A model generated the notes under the pieces. The model was not told where the DNA came from. It ran no database searches and was given only the letters and a program-made list of their open reading frames with translations. The position numbers and the translations under genes are program-made. From positions 95,411,642-95,475,641 of the forward strand of contig CM049306.1 of the NCBI GenBank assembly GCA_026874595.1: DNA of 64,000 nucleotides, in the 5' to 3' direction. This document shows, piece after piece, positions 1 to 15,100 of this stretch (the first letter of the stretch is position 1; each line of letters starts with the position of its first letter). This DNA comes from Sipunculus nudus (lineage: Eukaryota > Annelida > Sipuncula > Golfingiida > Sipunculidae).

Positions 1-107
1 GAGAAATTTGATAAACCTGCTGTCAAAGAACCTCCAATGGACAGCTCTGATAATGAAAATGAAGTCTACTGCATCTGTCGATCTTCAGATTGCTCCAGAT
101 TTATGAT
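1..107 (+). CDS. CXXC1: CXXC1 exon 1 (partial): N-terminus and first half of PHD finger
   Basis: Frame 1, residues 1-36, last codon split (AT|A) across the intron. It ends with a strong donor, GTAAGT at 108. It encodes an acidic stretch (SSDNENE) followed by YCICR, the first zinc-ligand pair of the PHD finger (C24, C26), and FMI. In known CFP1 proteins the same acidic leader precedes Y-C-I-C-R, and FMIGCDNC continues directly, as it does here after splicing to exon 2. The exon extends beyond the left edge. The ATG at 37-39 is in frame and could be the initiator, because CFP1 N-termini before the PHD are short, but the open frame upstream leaves this undecided. Confidence 0.93.
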
Positions 108-3100
108 GTAAGTACTGAACTTGATTGATTAAAAACTTGATAAAAGTAGTCTGTTTTAGTGGTGTGCCAATTAATTTATATCAATGGTTAGTCAAATCTT
201 TCATAATCAATTAAATTGATTGCATTTTTGCATAATCAATCATAACCAATTTTGTATTTACATCCAAAAAGTCATATAATCCCAGTTAAATATTGTAATT
301 CTGTCAGAGATAGGAAAGATGGGGCAGAAAACATTAAAATTAAAATTAAATCTTTTGCAACAAATAATATGTCAACAACCCAGCCATTACCTTAACCTTT
401 ATGCATTATGTGCAAGTTAGCTGAATTTTACTCAGTCAATATTTGAGGTATAATTCTTTAAAGACATGTATATAACATTTATATAGCAAAAAAATCATCA
501 TCTGTTACTTCTTGTGAAACTGATTTTTCCTGAAGTACCATTTCTGGCAAAACAAAGGTGGCATAGTCTTGAATATTTTTAATGTGATAAAGGTCAATAT
601 GTTTTACTGATTATACACTGACAATAATTATTAAATTGACACAGTGAAGAGATGACAACAAAGTGGTATAGGAAATTAAGTATATATACCTGAACGGTAG
701 ACAGACATTCGGTCTAGGACATTCCAGATTAGGACGTTCTTTACTAGAACCTTTAGGACAGGCCTTTTTTGCAAGGGAGGGCATTTTGGACATATCAATA
801 TTATTACCATAAAATAACCTTTTAAAATATATAATTTTTAGTGTATCAGTGTACAAAAATATTTATTAACAAAATATTTATTTGGCTCCCCAGAATGGGG
901 ATTAATTATATGTTTAGCTCAGCCGACTATAAGTCATCTGAGCTATAGTCATGGTCCATTGTCCGTTGTCCGTCCGCCTGTCTAGCTGTCCATCCGTCTG
1001 TCGTCCGTCCGGATGTCCATCCGTAAGACTGGCACGTTTCGACACCATTGGACCTACGAATCTGAAATTCGGCATACAGTTAGATGTCCCCAAAATCTCC
1101 TACCATGCCTAAAATTGGGTCTATAGGACTTCGTTCCTTTGAGATATTAAGGAAAAACCTCAATTTTTTATTAGAAATCTATTTTCACTTTTCAGGACTG
1201 CCTACTATCAAAACCATCTGGTTTTCTTCATATTTACCATAAATATTCCTCTATATAGTTCCTATGTACATGCCAGAAATTAAGTCAGTATTATTTAATT
1301 TAAAAAAGTTATGGCCCCAAACATAATGGACTTTGTAAAAAAATCAGGAAAGATATTTGGTCACTTAAGACCAAAAGTGTTAAAGGTAGGGACTTTTTTT
1401 TAGTAATACAACTTTAATTAATCAAAATTTAATTGTATACCAAAAATTATATCAAAATCTGTTAAATTTTTTTAAATATTGGGAAAAATATAAAATTGGT
1501 ACCTTAAATTGTGCCCAACTTTGGCCACGGCACGTTTTTTCTTGTAAGTACTGTGGATTTAATTTTCACAGCATGTACACATAAGGATTTAATCTGTTTA
1601 AATCTGAAATTTGAAAATAAAAGCTGCAAAATTCGGCTAGAAATTGAATTTTTTTGGAGGCTCTTGTTGTATTCCCTTACATTGTCAAGCAGTCCACTTT
1701 GGTGACTGTAGGTCATTCAGAGCATTTCTCTATGCTACCCAGGCTGTTGGCATAATGTTTGATGTCCCAAAGATCTCCTACCAAGCTGAAAACTGGGTCT
1801 TTGCGACTTTGTTCCTTTGAGAAATTAAGGAAAAACCTCAATTTTTTATTAAAAACATATTTTCACACTTCAGGACTGCCTAATATCAAAACCACTCATC
1901 TGTTTTTCCTCATATTTACCATAAATATTCCTCTATATAGTTCCTATATACATGCCAGAAATAAGGTCTGTATTATATAATTTAAAAAAAGTTATGGGCT
2001 CAAACATAATGCATTTTGTAAAAAATCAGGAAAGATATTTGATCACTTAATACTAAACATGTTAAAACTAAGGATTTTTTTCCAGTGATATAACTTTAAT
2101 TAATCAAAATTAAATTGTATACCCAAAATTAGATCAAAATCTTTTAAATTTTTTTAAAATATTAGCAAAAATAAAATTGGTACCTTAAATTTTGCCCAAC
2201 TTTGGCCACGGCACGTTTTTTTCTTGTAAGTACTGTGGATTTAATTTTCACAGCATGTACACATAAGGATTTAATCTGTTTAAATCTGAAATTTGAAAAT
2301 AAAAGCTGCAAAATTCGGCTAGTAATTGAATTTTTTTGGAGGCTCTTGTTGTATTCCCTTACATTGTCAAGCAGTCCACTTAGATCACTGTAGGTCATTC
2401 AGTGCAGCTCTCTCCACTAAGTAGAGCTTGATCAGGCTGTCTGCAGTTAATACCATACCACAGGGAGCCTTTTTCTCTGGCAACTGCCACTCCCATTTTC
2501 TCATAGCTTTTCTGATGATAATATACACGAAAAACCAAAAGAAATAAAACTATTTTGCAGTTAATAATATTTTCCAAAATTCAGCTGAGGGATGTGACCC
2601 ATGGGTCCCTTGTTCTTAATATTTACCAGAAGTAATCTCCTATATATTTCCTATGATATATACATGCCAGAAATTAAGTCCGCTAAGTATAATTTCTTTA
2701 AGTTATGGGCCCGAACATAATGGACTTTGTTAAAAATCAGGAAAAATATTTACTCACTTAACATGAGAAATTTTGAAACTAGAGACTATTTTCCCAAGTA
2801 TATAACTTTGTTTAATTAAGATTCAATTGTTAACCCAAAATTAGATCTGAATTTTGTAAATTTTTTAAGTTATTAGCATAAAAATAAAATCAGTACCTAC
2901 AGTTTTGCCCAACTATTTTCCCAAGTATATAACTTTGTTTAATTAAGATTCAATTGTTAACCCAAAATTAGATCTGAATTTTGTAAATTTTTTCAAGTTA
3001 TTAGCATAAAAATAAAATCAGTACCTACAGTTTTGCCCAACTTTGACCATGACAGTTTTTTTCCTGTAAGTACTATTGATTTATATTTTACAGCATGTAA

Positions 3101-6100
3101 ACATAAGTATTTAATTTGCAAAAATTAAACCCAACCAAACCCACCAAGTGTTATGTTTTCAGTGTATCTCCTTAATTGTAATGGTGTTTCCACTCCGTTA
3201 TACAAAAATTTTTCTTGAAAAAGTAATTCAAGGTGTAATCCAGAAGATGCCATGTTGTGTTAATGTAGCATTTTTAAGAAATCAATTTACTTTTAAATGA
3301 TTTTAACAAGTATAATTAAACCCTTCAGTATGCTTAAATTTATAAAATATGAAGCAAATTATGGATAAATAAAGGCACAATTTAAAATTGTGAAATCTGA
3401 ATCTACTATTATTTTTAGTTATTTATTGTTTTGCAAATTTACTTTTGTATAAAAATAAATAAACATTTGTATGCATGATGTGATGTTGTCTGACAAGATT
3501 ATGAAGATTTATGATGATGCAATTTAGAATTATGAATCAACTTTTTATTCAGATATTAAGTTTATATTGGAAATGTATTGAAATATAAACTTATAATTAA
3601 AAAAAAATGATGTGATAAAAAATGAGGATCTAATACAAACATTTGTTATTATATTCCTGCCTCAGCATAATTGGAGATCAGGCTTTGTTTGCCTTGTATG
3701 TATATGCAGAAGTGTTGTTAATCCCAACATCTCCCCCCATTACATTTTAAAAGGTTATTTTATGGTAATAATATTGATATGTCCGAAATGTCCTCCCTTG
3801 CAAAAAGGCCTGTCTGAAACGTCCTATTCTGGAATGTCCTAGTTCGGAATGTACTAGTCCCAAAATGTCCGTGTCGGAAACTTCCTACATTCCACCTGAA
3901 AAGGGGGTTTCAATGCCACAGTGCTTGCACAGACCAAACTACCATTGATCTCAGCACTAGAGGGATTGGGATCTGATGGAATCTGAATGCGATTCATTTG
4001 ATTGTCCTGATGGATGTCTTCAGACACATCAGAATACTTAATTAATCATCCTTTGTGGTTTTTTTCACTGGAGATTTATTTGTTAATCTCTGACTGTGAT
4101 GGATCACCTCCGATGCCCAACTTTAATCCCTGACAAAGATTTGCTTGATGCTGCAGCCCTCGGGTCTTTTGCTGATTCAGATGCTCTTTCTTTAGTATGC
4201 TTTGTCTTTGTGTCAGGACTCTTTGGGCTGTTTGGCCCTTCAGTGTGTTTCTTTTCACAGTTATAAGAAGGAGTGTTCCTTTCCATGGAATGTTTGTGAT
4301 TATATCTCAAGGTTATTTGCTTCAGCCTCTAGCCTTGCTCACGTCATTAACATTAAGTCTGTAATGTTGTGACAGGATTTCATGACAGATATCATTCAAC
4401 CCTTTCTGAGTTGAATTCCAACCAGGGAACCGATTTGCTGTTAAAAAAAATTAAATTCTTTTGTAAGCAGGTTTAAATAAATAAAATATATGAGGATATC
4501 TGAAGTCAACTGATGGTCAGTACCAGGGGCTTCAGCACATGGGTAATTGTACATATATTAAAAAAACTGTTTAATTCTAAAATAGTTTAAATAGACATGT
4601 TAAAGGGAATTTACTGTTTATAACAGTACTTCAGGCATATTATAACTGATGGGTTAATCAGGTCTTTTGTTGTACTGATTAATTGGTATATAAATGCACA
4701 AGACCAGTGATAATTGTCATGGTATATCTTTGTATTATACCTTTGGTTCAGAACTGTGTGCCACTTGTTATTGGCAGAACTTTGAGTGATTTTCCAAGGG
4801 TTTAATTTGGTTGAACTTTCCTCTCTCCCCCTTTTGATACTGAGAGACACAGGATAGTGTCCTGTGAGGGCTCAGAATTTCTTTGTCTTTGGAAGGTTAT
4901 TAAATTTCTGGTTAAATGAATGATAGACAAATGCACTCATGAATATTCATGTGGCATATTGACGAATCATGTGCTAAGGTTAGGCATTTAACTAATCAGA
5001 TCAAGAAGACAATCTCCTTGCAGGGTGACAGTTCATGTGTTGCTGATGGGTAAGTTCTGCACTTTGATGATTTCCCAGCGGACTGCCAGCTCGTTACGCA
5101 TAATGGCTCATTATCATGGCTGCCTTGTTCCAGTGTGTGCCAGCCTATGTATTATCAAACACAAGAAAATACACAAAACCACTTCAGTCACTCTGACTTT
5201 TGCTTGATAAATAGTTTCCTAGTGTGGCAATGGGGAAGCACCTTTTGAAGTAATTGAATTCCCACATCTTAAGGAAAAGCTGCATGTTTTTATGTGAAAG
5301 AGCTAAGACCAAATAGATCAATACATTTTAAAGTTTATTGCCATTACCACATAATTATTCATCAGGTTATTTTTGGATGATCACATTTAATTGTGAAATA
5401 CACTTTTCACATAATTCTACCTTTGAAAGTTTCTTTAATAATCATGAAAGAAAAATTGTATCACTCTTCTGGGAAAAAGGACATTTGACCTCTTAGACAG
5501 TAATAACCCACTGAACTCTATCACAGAGTCTAAGAGTCTGCTTTGAGCTTTCTGATGTTTTTGTTAATGTTAGTGTTTGAAAATGAACATAATTTATAAC
5601 TTGTGGTTAAAACTCCTGTATTCATCTTGCTGATTAAACTTGAGAGAGCACTTTGTGCAGACAATCATGTAGGCCTGTGCCTGCACTTTTTACAGACTTT
5701 TACATAGACCTGTTCCTGTGTTTTTACATGTACTATTTTTTCTTTTTAATACCTGTACAAGAACTTTTTTCAGACATTCCTGTAACTACTTTTGTTAATT
5801 TTTTAAACAGACAAAAATGGACCATTGGGTTTATGTATCTCGATTATAATTAATGAGATTATATGGGGGCTTAAGATTGAGTATCAGTTCAGATGTCATG
5901 TTTTTCATATATAATTTTACAGGTTAAAATCAAAATAACCTGATTACAACTTTCCAAATTCATGATTACATCAGTGATTCATTTGTTTTTCAAACTTTAT
6001 CGATTTTATATATTCAGATTTAGTTTATGTAATCAAAAGTTAATGTAAATGATTTTGGCATAATTTGAAAAAAAAATGTAATAAAAATATCATTTGTACA

Positions 6101-9100
6101 TAGGGTGTCCCAAGTACACATTCAGGTGGATCCTTATGAAATCTTATTAGAAATAAATTAGGTCAAACTGACCTGTATTCTGTGAGCTGAGGCCTAATTC
6201 TAAGAGCTAATTTTGAATACCATAAAAACCATAAGAGTTATTGACATGGTCATAGTGTAACATGTTAACAGGTAACAGTTCCATGATATGTGGATCACTT
6301 TTTAACTGTTTGTTCAGGTATGAATATTTCAGTAATTGTGTCTGTTATAAATGACTCATTTTTGTGTATTTCAAAAATGTCTCAAAACTTATGAGAGTTG
6401 TAATGGGTGGTTCATATCTGTGTGTTTCATTACATTTCAGAGGTTGTGACAACTGCAATGAGTGGTACCATGGTGACTGTATCGGCGTCACACAGGACCA
6501 TGCTCGGCGCATCAAGCGGTTCTTCTGTCAGGCATGTCGTGAAAAAAATAACTCGCTCCAGATTGTGTACAAGAAAAAGAACCCTGAAAAGACACTCAGT
6601 GAATCATCCAGCAAGAAGGAGAAGCACAAGAAGGAAAAAATGGTAGGTCGATTATATTCAGATCTGTAACATACATGTGTAGGAGAGGTTATTGTTTATA
6701 CCTTCAGTGAATACATTTGAATTTGTATGAAAACAAGAGATTTAAATTTATTCTCATCATTAAGGTTTCATCTCTGTAAAATCACTCTTGATATTAGTTT
6801 CAAGCTTCTGTGAATACCAAGTGTCAGTTGCTATGACCACAAATTGCAACTAAAATATTAGATATACAGCAGAAACTGTCATGAGGGAACACCTATGGGA
6901 TATCACAAAAGTGTCCCTACATTGCAGGTGTCCCTTCATGAGAGGCAGGAACAGATGCGGGCAGGGCTAATGATTACTCTTTGGATTTTCATTCAACAAT
7001 AACAACAAAATAATCATATACCTGTATATAAAATAAAATGTTTTATATCAATAATATATGTAAAAAATATTTATATGGACATCTAACACAAGAAAGCAGA
7101 TTCTTTGATGTCATAAAAAAGTCTTAAAAAAGAGTTGGTTCATTCATAAATACAAAATTTAATAAATGGTGGATCATTAGTATAATTTCATAGAAATAGT
7201 TTGTATTTACTATAAAAAAAACTTTAACAACAAATTTTATTCAATAAAATATGATTTTAATAATATTTCTTAATTACATATTATTTCTGAATTAATAAAT
7301 AAAAATGAATAGAAGTCATCCTGCAAACCTCTGGTTAAGCCAAACTTACATGATAGGAGAATATTTTGAATATAAGATAAATTTGACATTAAGATATTGC
7401 ATTAATTTCAATTTTTAATGAACACTTAAATTAATGCAACTTTCTCTCCACTATGCTGAAGAGTAAATTTATGTCTGTCATAAGAGTTAGGTCCCTGAAT
7501 GTCCCTTATGTACGTTCACCAGGATTTCATTCAAATTAAGACACCTCAAACTTAATATTAGAACGAAATTAATTTTCAACACCAGAAATTTATCCTAACA
7601 TTGAAATTATGACCAGATGCCTCAAATGCAGTAATGATTTTGTCAGATTGACATTGCCCTGTCTACGCTTCACATCAGGTGGACATTCAATATGGCTGTA
7701 ATGCTGGGTGATCAGGAGCGTTCGGTAGCCTTCGGCAGCTGTTGCCAGCCAGTGCTTCTGGCAATCAAATTTTAACTGTGTGCAGTGATTTCTTCTTCTG
7801 AAATCAATTCAAATACATTGACTTCAAACTCAATATTGGGCAGAAAAAATTTTCAACATGAGAATTTTATCCAGACATTGAGATTATGACTGGATGTCTC
7901 AAATTCAGCAATGATTTTGTCAGATTTACATTTGCTATGACTAGGCCTCAAATGAGAAAGACATTCATTTGGTGGAAACATTGGGATATTCTGGAGCATT
8001 CGTGGGCGTTTGGCTGCTGTCACCTACAAGTGCATCTGCAATTATATTTAAATTATTGCACAGGCCAATTTTTTTCTATTAATCAACATTTTATCATCTT
8101 TTGCAACAGTTAGAGCTATAACTTTCAAATTCTATCATTATTATTTTTACAGCATCAGAATAGTGACCAAAGTTTGCCGGTGCAAACCCCTTGTCTGCAA
8201 TGTTTATACAACAGAAAAAGGCTCAGGACAACCATTGTTGATGCTCATTGTTGGAGTCATTCATTTGATACGGAATTCCAGTGATTTACATGAGATCTAT
8301 GAATGAATCTAAATATATGCCGTTCTGATCACAGCATGCACGAAGCATTCTGCAGAGCTGCTCAGCTGGTACACTCATGCTTCGTAACTGGTGGCCGCTG
8401 ATATATCAGACTCAGGTGTCTGTTCATGACAGGATTTTCGGCCATGTTTATCAGGTGTCTGCTCATGACAGGTAACAATGCAAAATGGGTCGGGACATTG
8501 GCTTATTGTCCGTACATTGAAGGTGTCCACTCAGCGTATGTAGGACATTTGGGACTAGGACAGTCCGGACTAGGACGGTCCAGACTAGGCCATTTTGGGC
8601 AGGCTTTTTTGCAAGGGAGGACATTTTGGACAGATCAATATTATTACCAGAAAAAGACCTTTTGTTGTTATAATTTTTAGTGTTTCAATGTACCCATATG
8701 TTTAATGATATAATATTCATTTGCCTCCAAAATATGGGGATTAATTGAGGGTTCTTTTTATGTTATTTGTTAGCAAAACAATACAGTATTAAACAGAATA
8801 GAGTGAACCAGTTTTCATTATTCCACAAATGCACATTCCTATCCTAGTCTGCACCGTCCGTGTCCAAAACGTCCGTCCACCCCACCCAGCCTTGTGTCCC
8901 CTCATAGCAAGTCCTGCTGTATCTGATAGTACATTTTAGTCACCTGTTATTTTATGCACTTGGACAGAATCATAAGCCCCATACATAAATTCTATATCTG
9001 TAAAAGGGGAAGAACACACTAAAATCATTGCTATTTCAACTAGCTAGATATAGTTCTGTTAGGGTAAGATAATTTACAAATAGACTTAGTTTAAAATGTG

Positions 9101-12100
9101 CACATCCCATAATAACACAAGAATGATACTCAAGTCCTTGCTGCTACAAACACATTCTGCCTGCTAATGTTATGGAAGCTCAGAGCATATGGCATGTGTC
9201 TTCTTGGACCCAAAAACATGATACGTGAGGTAAAGAGCACTTCCTGTTGAGGTGATGGGAAGAGTGATACTGGTGATGTCCCATGGTTGCTTGTAAGCTG
9301 CTGGCAACATGTTAGATTTTCAGATTGTAAAGATTTTTGGTTTACCTAGAATAAAAGGCCTCTTGATTGATAAATGTGGCAGATGTAAGGATTTATGTTT
9401 TACTGATGTTTACCTACTAAACATGAACTGATTACAAGAAACAGCATCTACTGATCCACTCCTGTGAAAATTAAACTCTCTTGCCCAGAGACTGATCATC
9501 AGAGGAAAAAACACTGGAAGGTATTGTATGGTAATTTAATCAGGAATAATGGGGACAGCGAGGCCTTTTATGGCGTCATCTCTTTAATGTGGCTTTTAAA
9601 GGACCCCCAAGGTATCACTGATTTTTAATGCAGATCTCATTATTTTTGTTTTTAATGCCTGAACAGAAAATACTGTGTCCCATTCCACGTGCCTTAGTAT
9701 GAAAAACGTTTCATTCGTTTATTCATACCACAAAACAAAAACCAGAAATGGAGGAGTTACAGAATACCTTGTGTTCATGTGACTGATCTGAGCAAATATT
9801 CAGGATTACAATAAATAAAAACAGTGATGTAATAATCATGTAGCATAGATTCTGCATGAAAAGAAATTATTATACCGCTGCCAAGAAGCTTTTATGTGTT
9901 CCCTTTAGTTCATTGGTAAGCTGGTCCATTTGTTTGCTGGCATTTTTACACAAAAGGTATGACTTGATTTTAAAGAAATTTTTTATAGGCTTAGGGTGAT
10001 AATAAAGGAACTGTCCAATTAATTTGGAGGTAATATGGAACACCATAATACATTTTTAATTGAAAGGACTATATGCCATTGTGACACAGGGGGATTCTTT
10101 TGTCCACTGTGAGACTGTTCCCTTTATAGCTATTAGGGCCAGTATTTGTTAAGCAAGTGACTAGGTGAACCCATATTACTGAAACATGACATAGTGCAGA
10201 AACATAGGAAAGGCTGATAAGAGGGATCCTGGCAGAAGTTGTGAATGTGCATACACTACCAATGCACAAACCTAGTTGTATCCACCAAAACAGAGTTTTC
10301 GGATACTATGTTTTCAGTTCCACGCTGCCGCCGCCACGTAGGATTCCGGAGAACTCCTCCATAATCGCTGGGCTGAATTTTACAAAACCAGGGATTATGT
10401 TCAGGTCACATGTGAACTGTTTTGACCTCTGACCTTTCCTCTCTGCCCAGTGTCCATTTGTGCGTCTGTTTCCATACATAAACCCACATATCTCAAGAAC
10501 CGTTTGCCGATCAGGAAAAAAAATTTGTACAAATGTAGCCCTTGGATAGCTTTATAACATACACAAAAATGGTGGTGACACCTGCAACAATTCTTGCACA
10601 GTGTCCATCTGTTCATCTGCCTTGGGTTAAAATCACTCATATCTCTGCATTGGTTTGACTAATTCACCTGAAATTCGGCATGCATATACATCCTGGATAG
10701 CTTTCTTGATTTTATGATAGGTGGCGTCACCTACATTCACGTTCACGCTGCAGACATCCAAGCTCATATCTCTGGAACTGTTTTACCGATTTGGCCAAAA
10801 TTTTGCATGTGTATAAATCTCACATAGCTCTTTATCATACACAAAACTGGAGGGGCCACCTGCAACCATTTTTGCACAGCAACCGTCTGTTTGTCTGCCG
10901 TGGGCTAAAATCACTCATATCTCTGTAGTGGTTGACATAACTGCCTAAAATTTTGCAGGTTTATACATCCTGGAGAGCTTTCTTGATTTTATGACAGGTG
11001 GCGCCACCTACATTCTAGTTTACGCTGCAGACATCCAAGCTCGTATCTCAGGAACCATTTGACCCATTGGGCCAAAATTATGCATGTGTTTAGATCTCAC
11101 AGAGCCCTTTATCATACACAAAACTGGAGGGGCCACCTGCAACCATTTTCCACAGCGTCTGTCTGTTTGTCTGCCATGGGATAAAATCACTCATATACAT
11201 GTAGTGGTTTGACCTTTTGCCTAAAATTTTGCATATGTATAAAACTTGGACAGCTTTCTGGATTTCTGGTAGGTGGCGCAAACTACATACACATTTCGGC
11301 TGCAGACATCCATGCTAATATGCAACACACCCCACTCTATTTCCCTTTGCCACTCCATCCATGCCTCACTTCACCGGTTCCACTCTGATTTAGGCAGATA
11401 CACGTAGTTTATCAACTTAATTTGAGCAGGTACTTCGTTTTCCATATTCCCCTTTAAAATAAACTTTTTAGGCTGAATGTAATTTTGTTTATTGGCAGAA
11501 GATGAATTACCACTTTTACTTTTGATCTGTGCTGAAAACACAAAGGAATAAGGTAGTCAGGTCTCCCTAAGTGCACACTCTGTTTTCTTTAGGAAATTGT
11601 CATCTCTGTCTTTCCAAATGTATTAGGGACTATGGGATGTATCCATAAAGATAACTCTTTTTATCCTTGCTTTGTGATGGGTTGCTATGGTAACTTTACT
11701 GTGATCGAGAGAAATGACCCGTTCACCTCTTATGTCCCAGCAGATCCATTTATTTTGAATTTTTTTTATGTTGTTTTTGTAATCACCAGTTAGATAAGCT
11801 CAAAGGTGTGGAGAATCAAACACTGTAGACAGAATATAATGTAGGCCACCAAATTGATGTACTGCTGAAATCATTCGTGATATATAGCCAGGGGAAGTTA
11901 ACTGTGTTCTCTTCTTGTAAATCTAATCAAGTTGTGAGTGGCTTGGTAATTTATAGTTACTACTGATCAACATGGGATGTTACTGGAAACTCAAGGTCTC
12001 TACTTTTTACTAATTGTTTGACTGAAATCACAGAGAGATCAGTTCTTCACAGACTTAGACAGTGGGATGAGATGGTGGCATCCACCAGGATACTGGCATT

Positions 12101-15100
12101 TATTAACCATGTCATATATTTGATAACCAAGGCTGTATTTATTGATCAGCTACAGGTGTACTTTTGAAAAATGGTGCTTCATTAGACTGTAGGTGTCTGC
12201 TTTATATATTTTATTTTTATATATATTTATATATTTTTACATATTTTAATGTCCTGAATATTGTATCCTTTGAAATGATCATGGCTTTGTCAACAGAGAT
12301 ATGAAGAATGCCCCTTACTGAATTTCTAGACCACCTTCAAAGTTTTAAATGAAACTAATTACAAGTTTCTTTCAGTGACATGTATATTTTCATCTTGGAT
12401 AATTCCCAATTTTTGGGGGGCTTTTTACTGACTTGACTATTTCAGTTGCTTGTAAGGGTTTAACTTTTCTTCAAATATGCTGTACATTTAATTTAAACCT
12501 TTGATTAAATTGTAATCAATTCTTAACCTCAAATATATATGTATACACTGTGTGTGTCTAAATCTAGTTTAAGTGCTTGTCGACTGCTCCAGTGGCATAA
12601 GAAAAGAAATGGAGAACAGACAGATGGAGAGCTACAATGTTCCTTTAAATACTACAATAAACTAACATTCACTGTGGAAAAACATTTGCTTATTCAAGTA
12701 ATACTTGAATCAATAATTTAAATTTGAATCAAAGGCAAAGCATTGATTATCAAATTGATTGTAAGGCCCATCATAGTTCACAGCCTACTTTCTTTGCGAC
12801 ATTTTAGAGCAGTTTCTGTAGATGATCAAGAGATTGACTTAAGCGAGATGAGCTATTCTTTATGGGCTGGTTGTGCCTCAGATCCCTTGTGCATGGTTCA
12901 CTGTATTATCAATGTAGCATCATCCAAAAAGGACCTCTAGTGGCTGCACATTGATCATTTAGAATCTGCCTGATGTTTAACTGCCGGAGCCCCACGTTAT
13001 CAGCCTAAGCCCCTACAGGGACATTTGTTTTATTGTACCCACTACTCAGGAATGCAGGAAAAATTTGAACATCAATTGAAAAAATTCCAGAGTCATTAAT
13101 GAGCCCTCAGAATTATTTATTGAAGAAGATGATGGATGGCATGGAACCAGCTGTTAACTCTCACAATGAGACATGATCTTACAAAAATCCCAAAACACCG
13201 CTTGTATCTGTGAGTACTTGGAGCTATTATTATAACACAGTATGAACTTACAAAGACCACAAAACATGGCTTGTATCTGTGATTACTGGGATCTCTCATG
13301 ATAACACAGTATGGTCTTACAAGAACCTCAAACACTGCTTGTATCTGTGATTACCTTGTGCTCCCATTGTGACACAGTATGGTCCTTTAAGGACCGCAAA
13401 ACACAGCTTGTATCTGTGATTACTGGGAGCTCTCATGATAACACAGTATGGTCTTACAAGGACCACAAAACACAGCTTGAATCTGTGACTACTTGGTGCT
13501 CTCATGATAACACAGTATGATCTAACAAGGACCACAAATCATCTCAAATCTGTGATTACTTGGAACTCCCATGATAACACTGTATGGTCTTACAAGGACC
13601 ACAAAACATGGCTTGTATTAGACAAAATGTACCTGCTGACTGAAATGATCACTATTCGCGAGTCGCGATTTGACAGTTAATACACGGGTTCAGACAATGC
13701 TACCAGCTGCTCTGTCATCTCGGCAGAGGGAATTTTACTGGACCTGTCGGTACAAAATTGTCACAATAGTGTCTACAAAATGCACTTACATTTCGCCCAT
13801 GGACCGTAATATTTGTTCAGCAAAGATATATCATAGGACACGAAGGTCCATGTGTGGACTTCCTGAATACATGATTTCAGTGGGAATGTTACCAAGCGGG
13901 TCGAGCTGTAGGACTGCTGTTGGCGTTCTCATAGCAACGATGCCACTCACATGTGGTGTGACGGGCCTGACATGCAAATTTAATACGGGGGAATCGTCCG
14001 GTCCTCAAAGAGCCTTGTGACGCCTTAATATGCAAATATCAAGGATTCACCATACGGACTTTACAGGGCTTTAGTGATAAGAGCTGGCACTGAGTTAAGT
14101 CTATCGGTACATGCAATCACGTTTTATTTTAAGCATTTCATTAGTAAATGCAAATACTAAAACTGAGGCAGGGCGAGACTTGTATCTGTGATTACTTGGT
14201 GGCCTCATGGTCTTACATGGTCTTACAAGGAGCACAAAACACAGCTTGTGTCTGTGATTACTGGAAGCTCTCATGATAACACAGTATGACCTTACAAGGA
14301 CCACAAAACAGCTTGTATCTGTGATTACTGAGAGCTCTCATGATAACACAGGATGGTCTCACAAGGACCACAAAACAAGGCTGGTATCTGTGATTACTTG
14401 GAGCTCTCATGATAACACAGTATGGTCTTACAAGAACCACAAAACAGCTTGTATCTGTGACTAGCTGATAGACCCGGTATACCGGGCTTTATCCCGGGGT
14501 TGGGGAGATTTATTAACTTAGATGTGAAATGTTGGCTCATTTTTTTATACTAAAAGTTAACAGAAAATATAGGTTTCAGTGAGAAACTGTCTCCATAAGA
14601 TATGTATAAATATTTTGGCACGACTGCAGAATAACTGACGCACCTCTCTGAGGCACAACACTTCAATGATCAGAAAACGTTTCTATGTCCAACTGCTTGT
14701 ATCTTTATTTTGCCACTTACTTTTAAATTACATGAATCCTAAACATCATACCGTCCATCCGTATAAACTCATAACCTAGTGGAGACAGTGCGTGAGTGAT
14801 CCTGCAGTCGCTCCAATATTGTTAACATTTATTTTGTGGGGCTGTCCTCATGGCAAGAAATTCATACCCCGTAATGAAGACCTTGAAGACCTGGTCATTG
14901 ATGATGTTTACATTGCGAACCGGAATGAGACGCGGGGGCATTCAGGTTTTCGATGATTTTTGACTGGATTCTATCGTTGGACGTATAAAGATTAGTTTGA
15001 TGTGAGGAACACGTGAACGATTTTTAAATGTACGTTGCAAGGAAACTGTTCCTGAAGAAAGAAACAGAAATATGCATACCTCGTAAGTAGCAGAAGCGGA

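Noticed and set aside
2395-2577. Short frames repeated at about 1504-1716 and 2162-2398 as paralogous small genes
   Set aside because: They are the two tandem cores of family A element A1.
6364-6440. Upstream extension of the PHD exon to an ATG at 6364
   Set aside because: A good acceptor at 6440 and an exact phase match to exon 1 show this is intron read-through.
13670-14020. 116-codon plus-strand open frame
   Set aside because: No recognisable similarity, no splice link to the gene, located in an insert within a minisatellite. Could not be supported as a gene.
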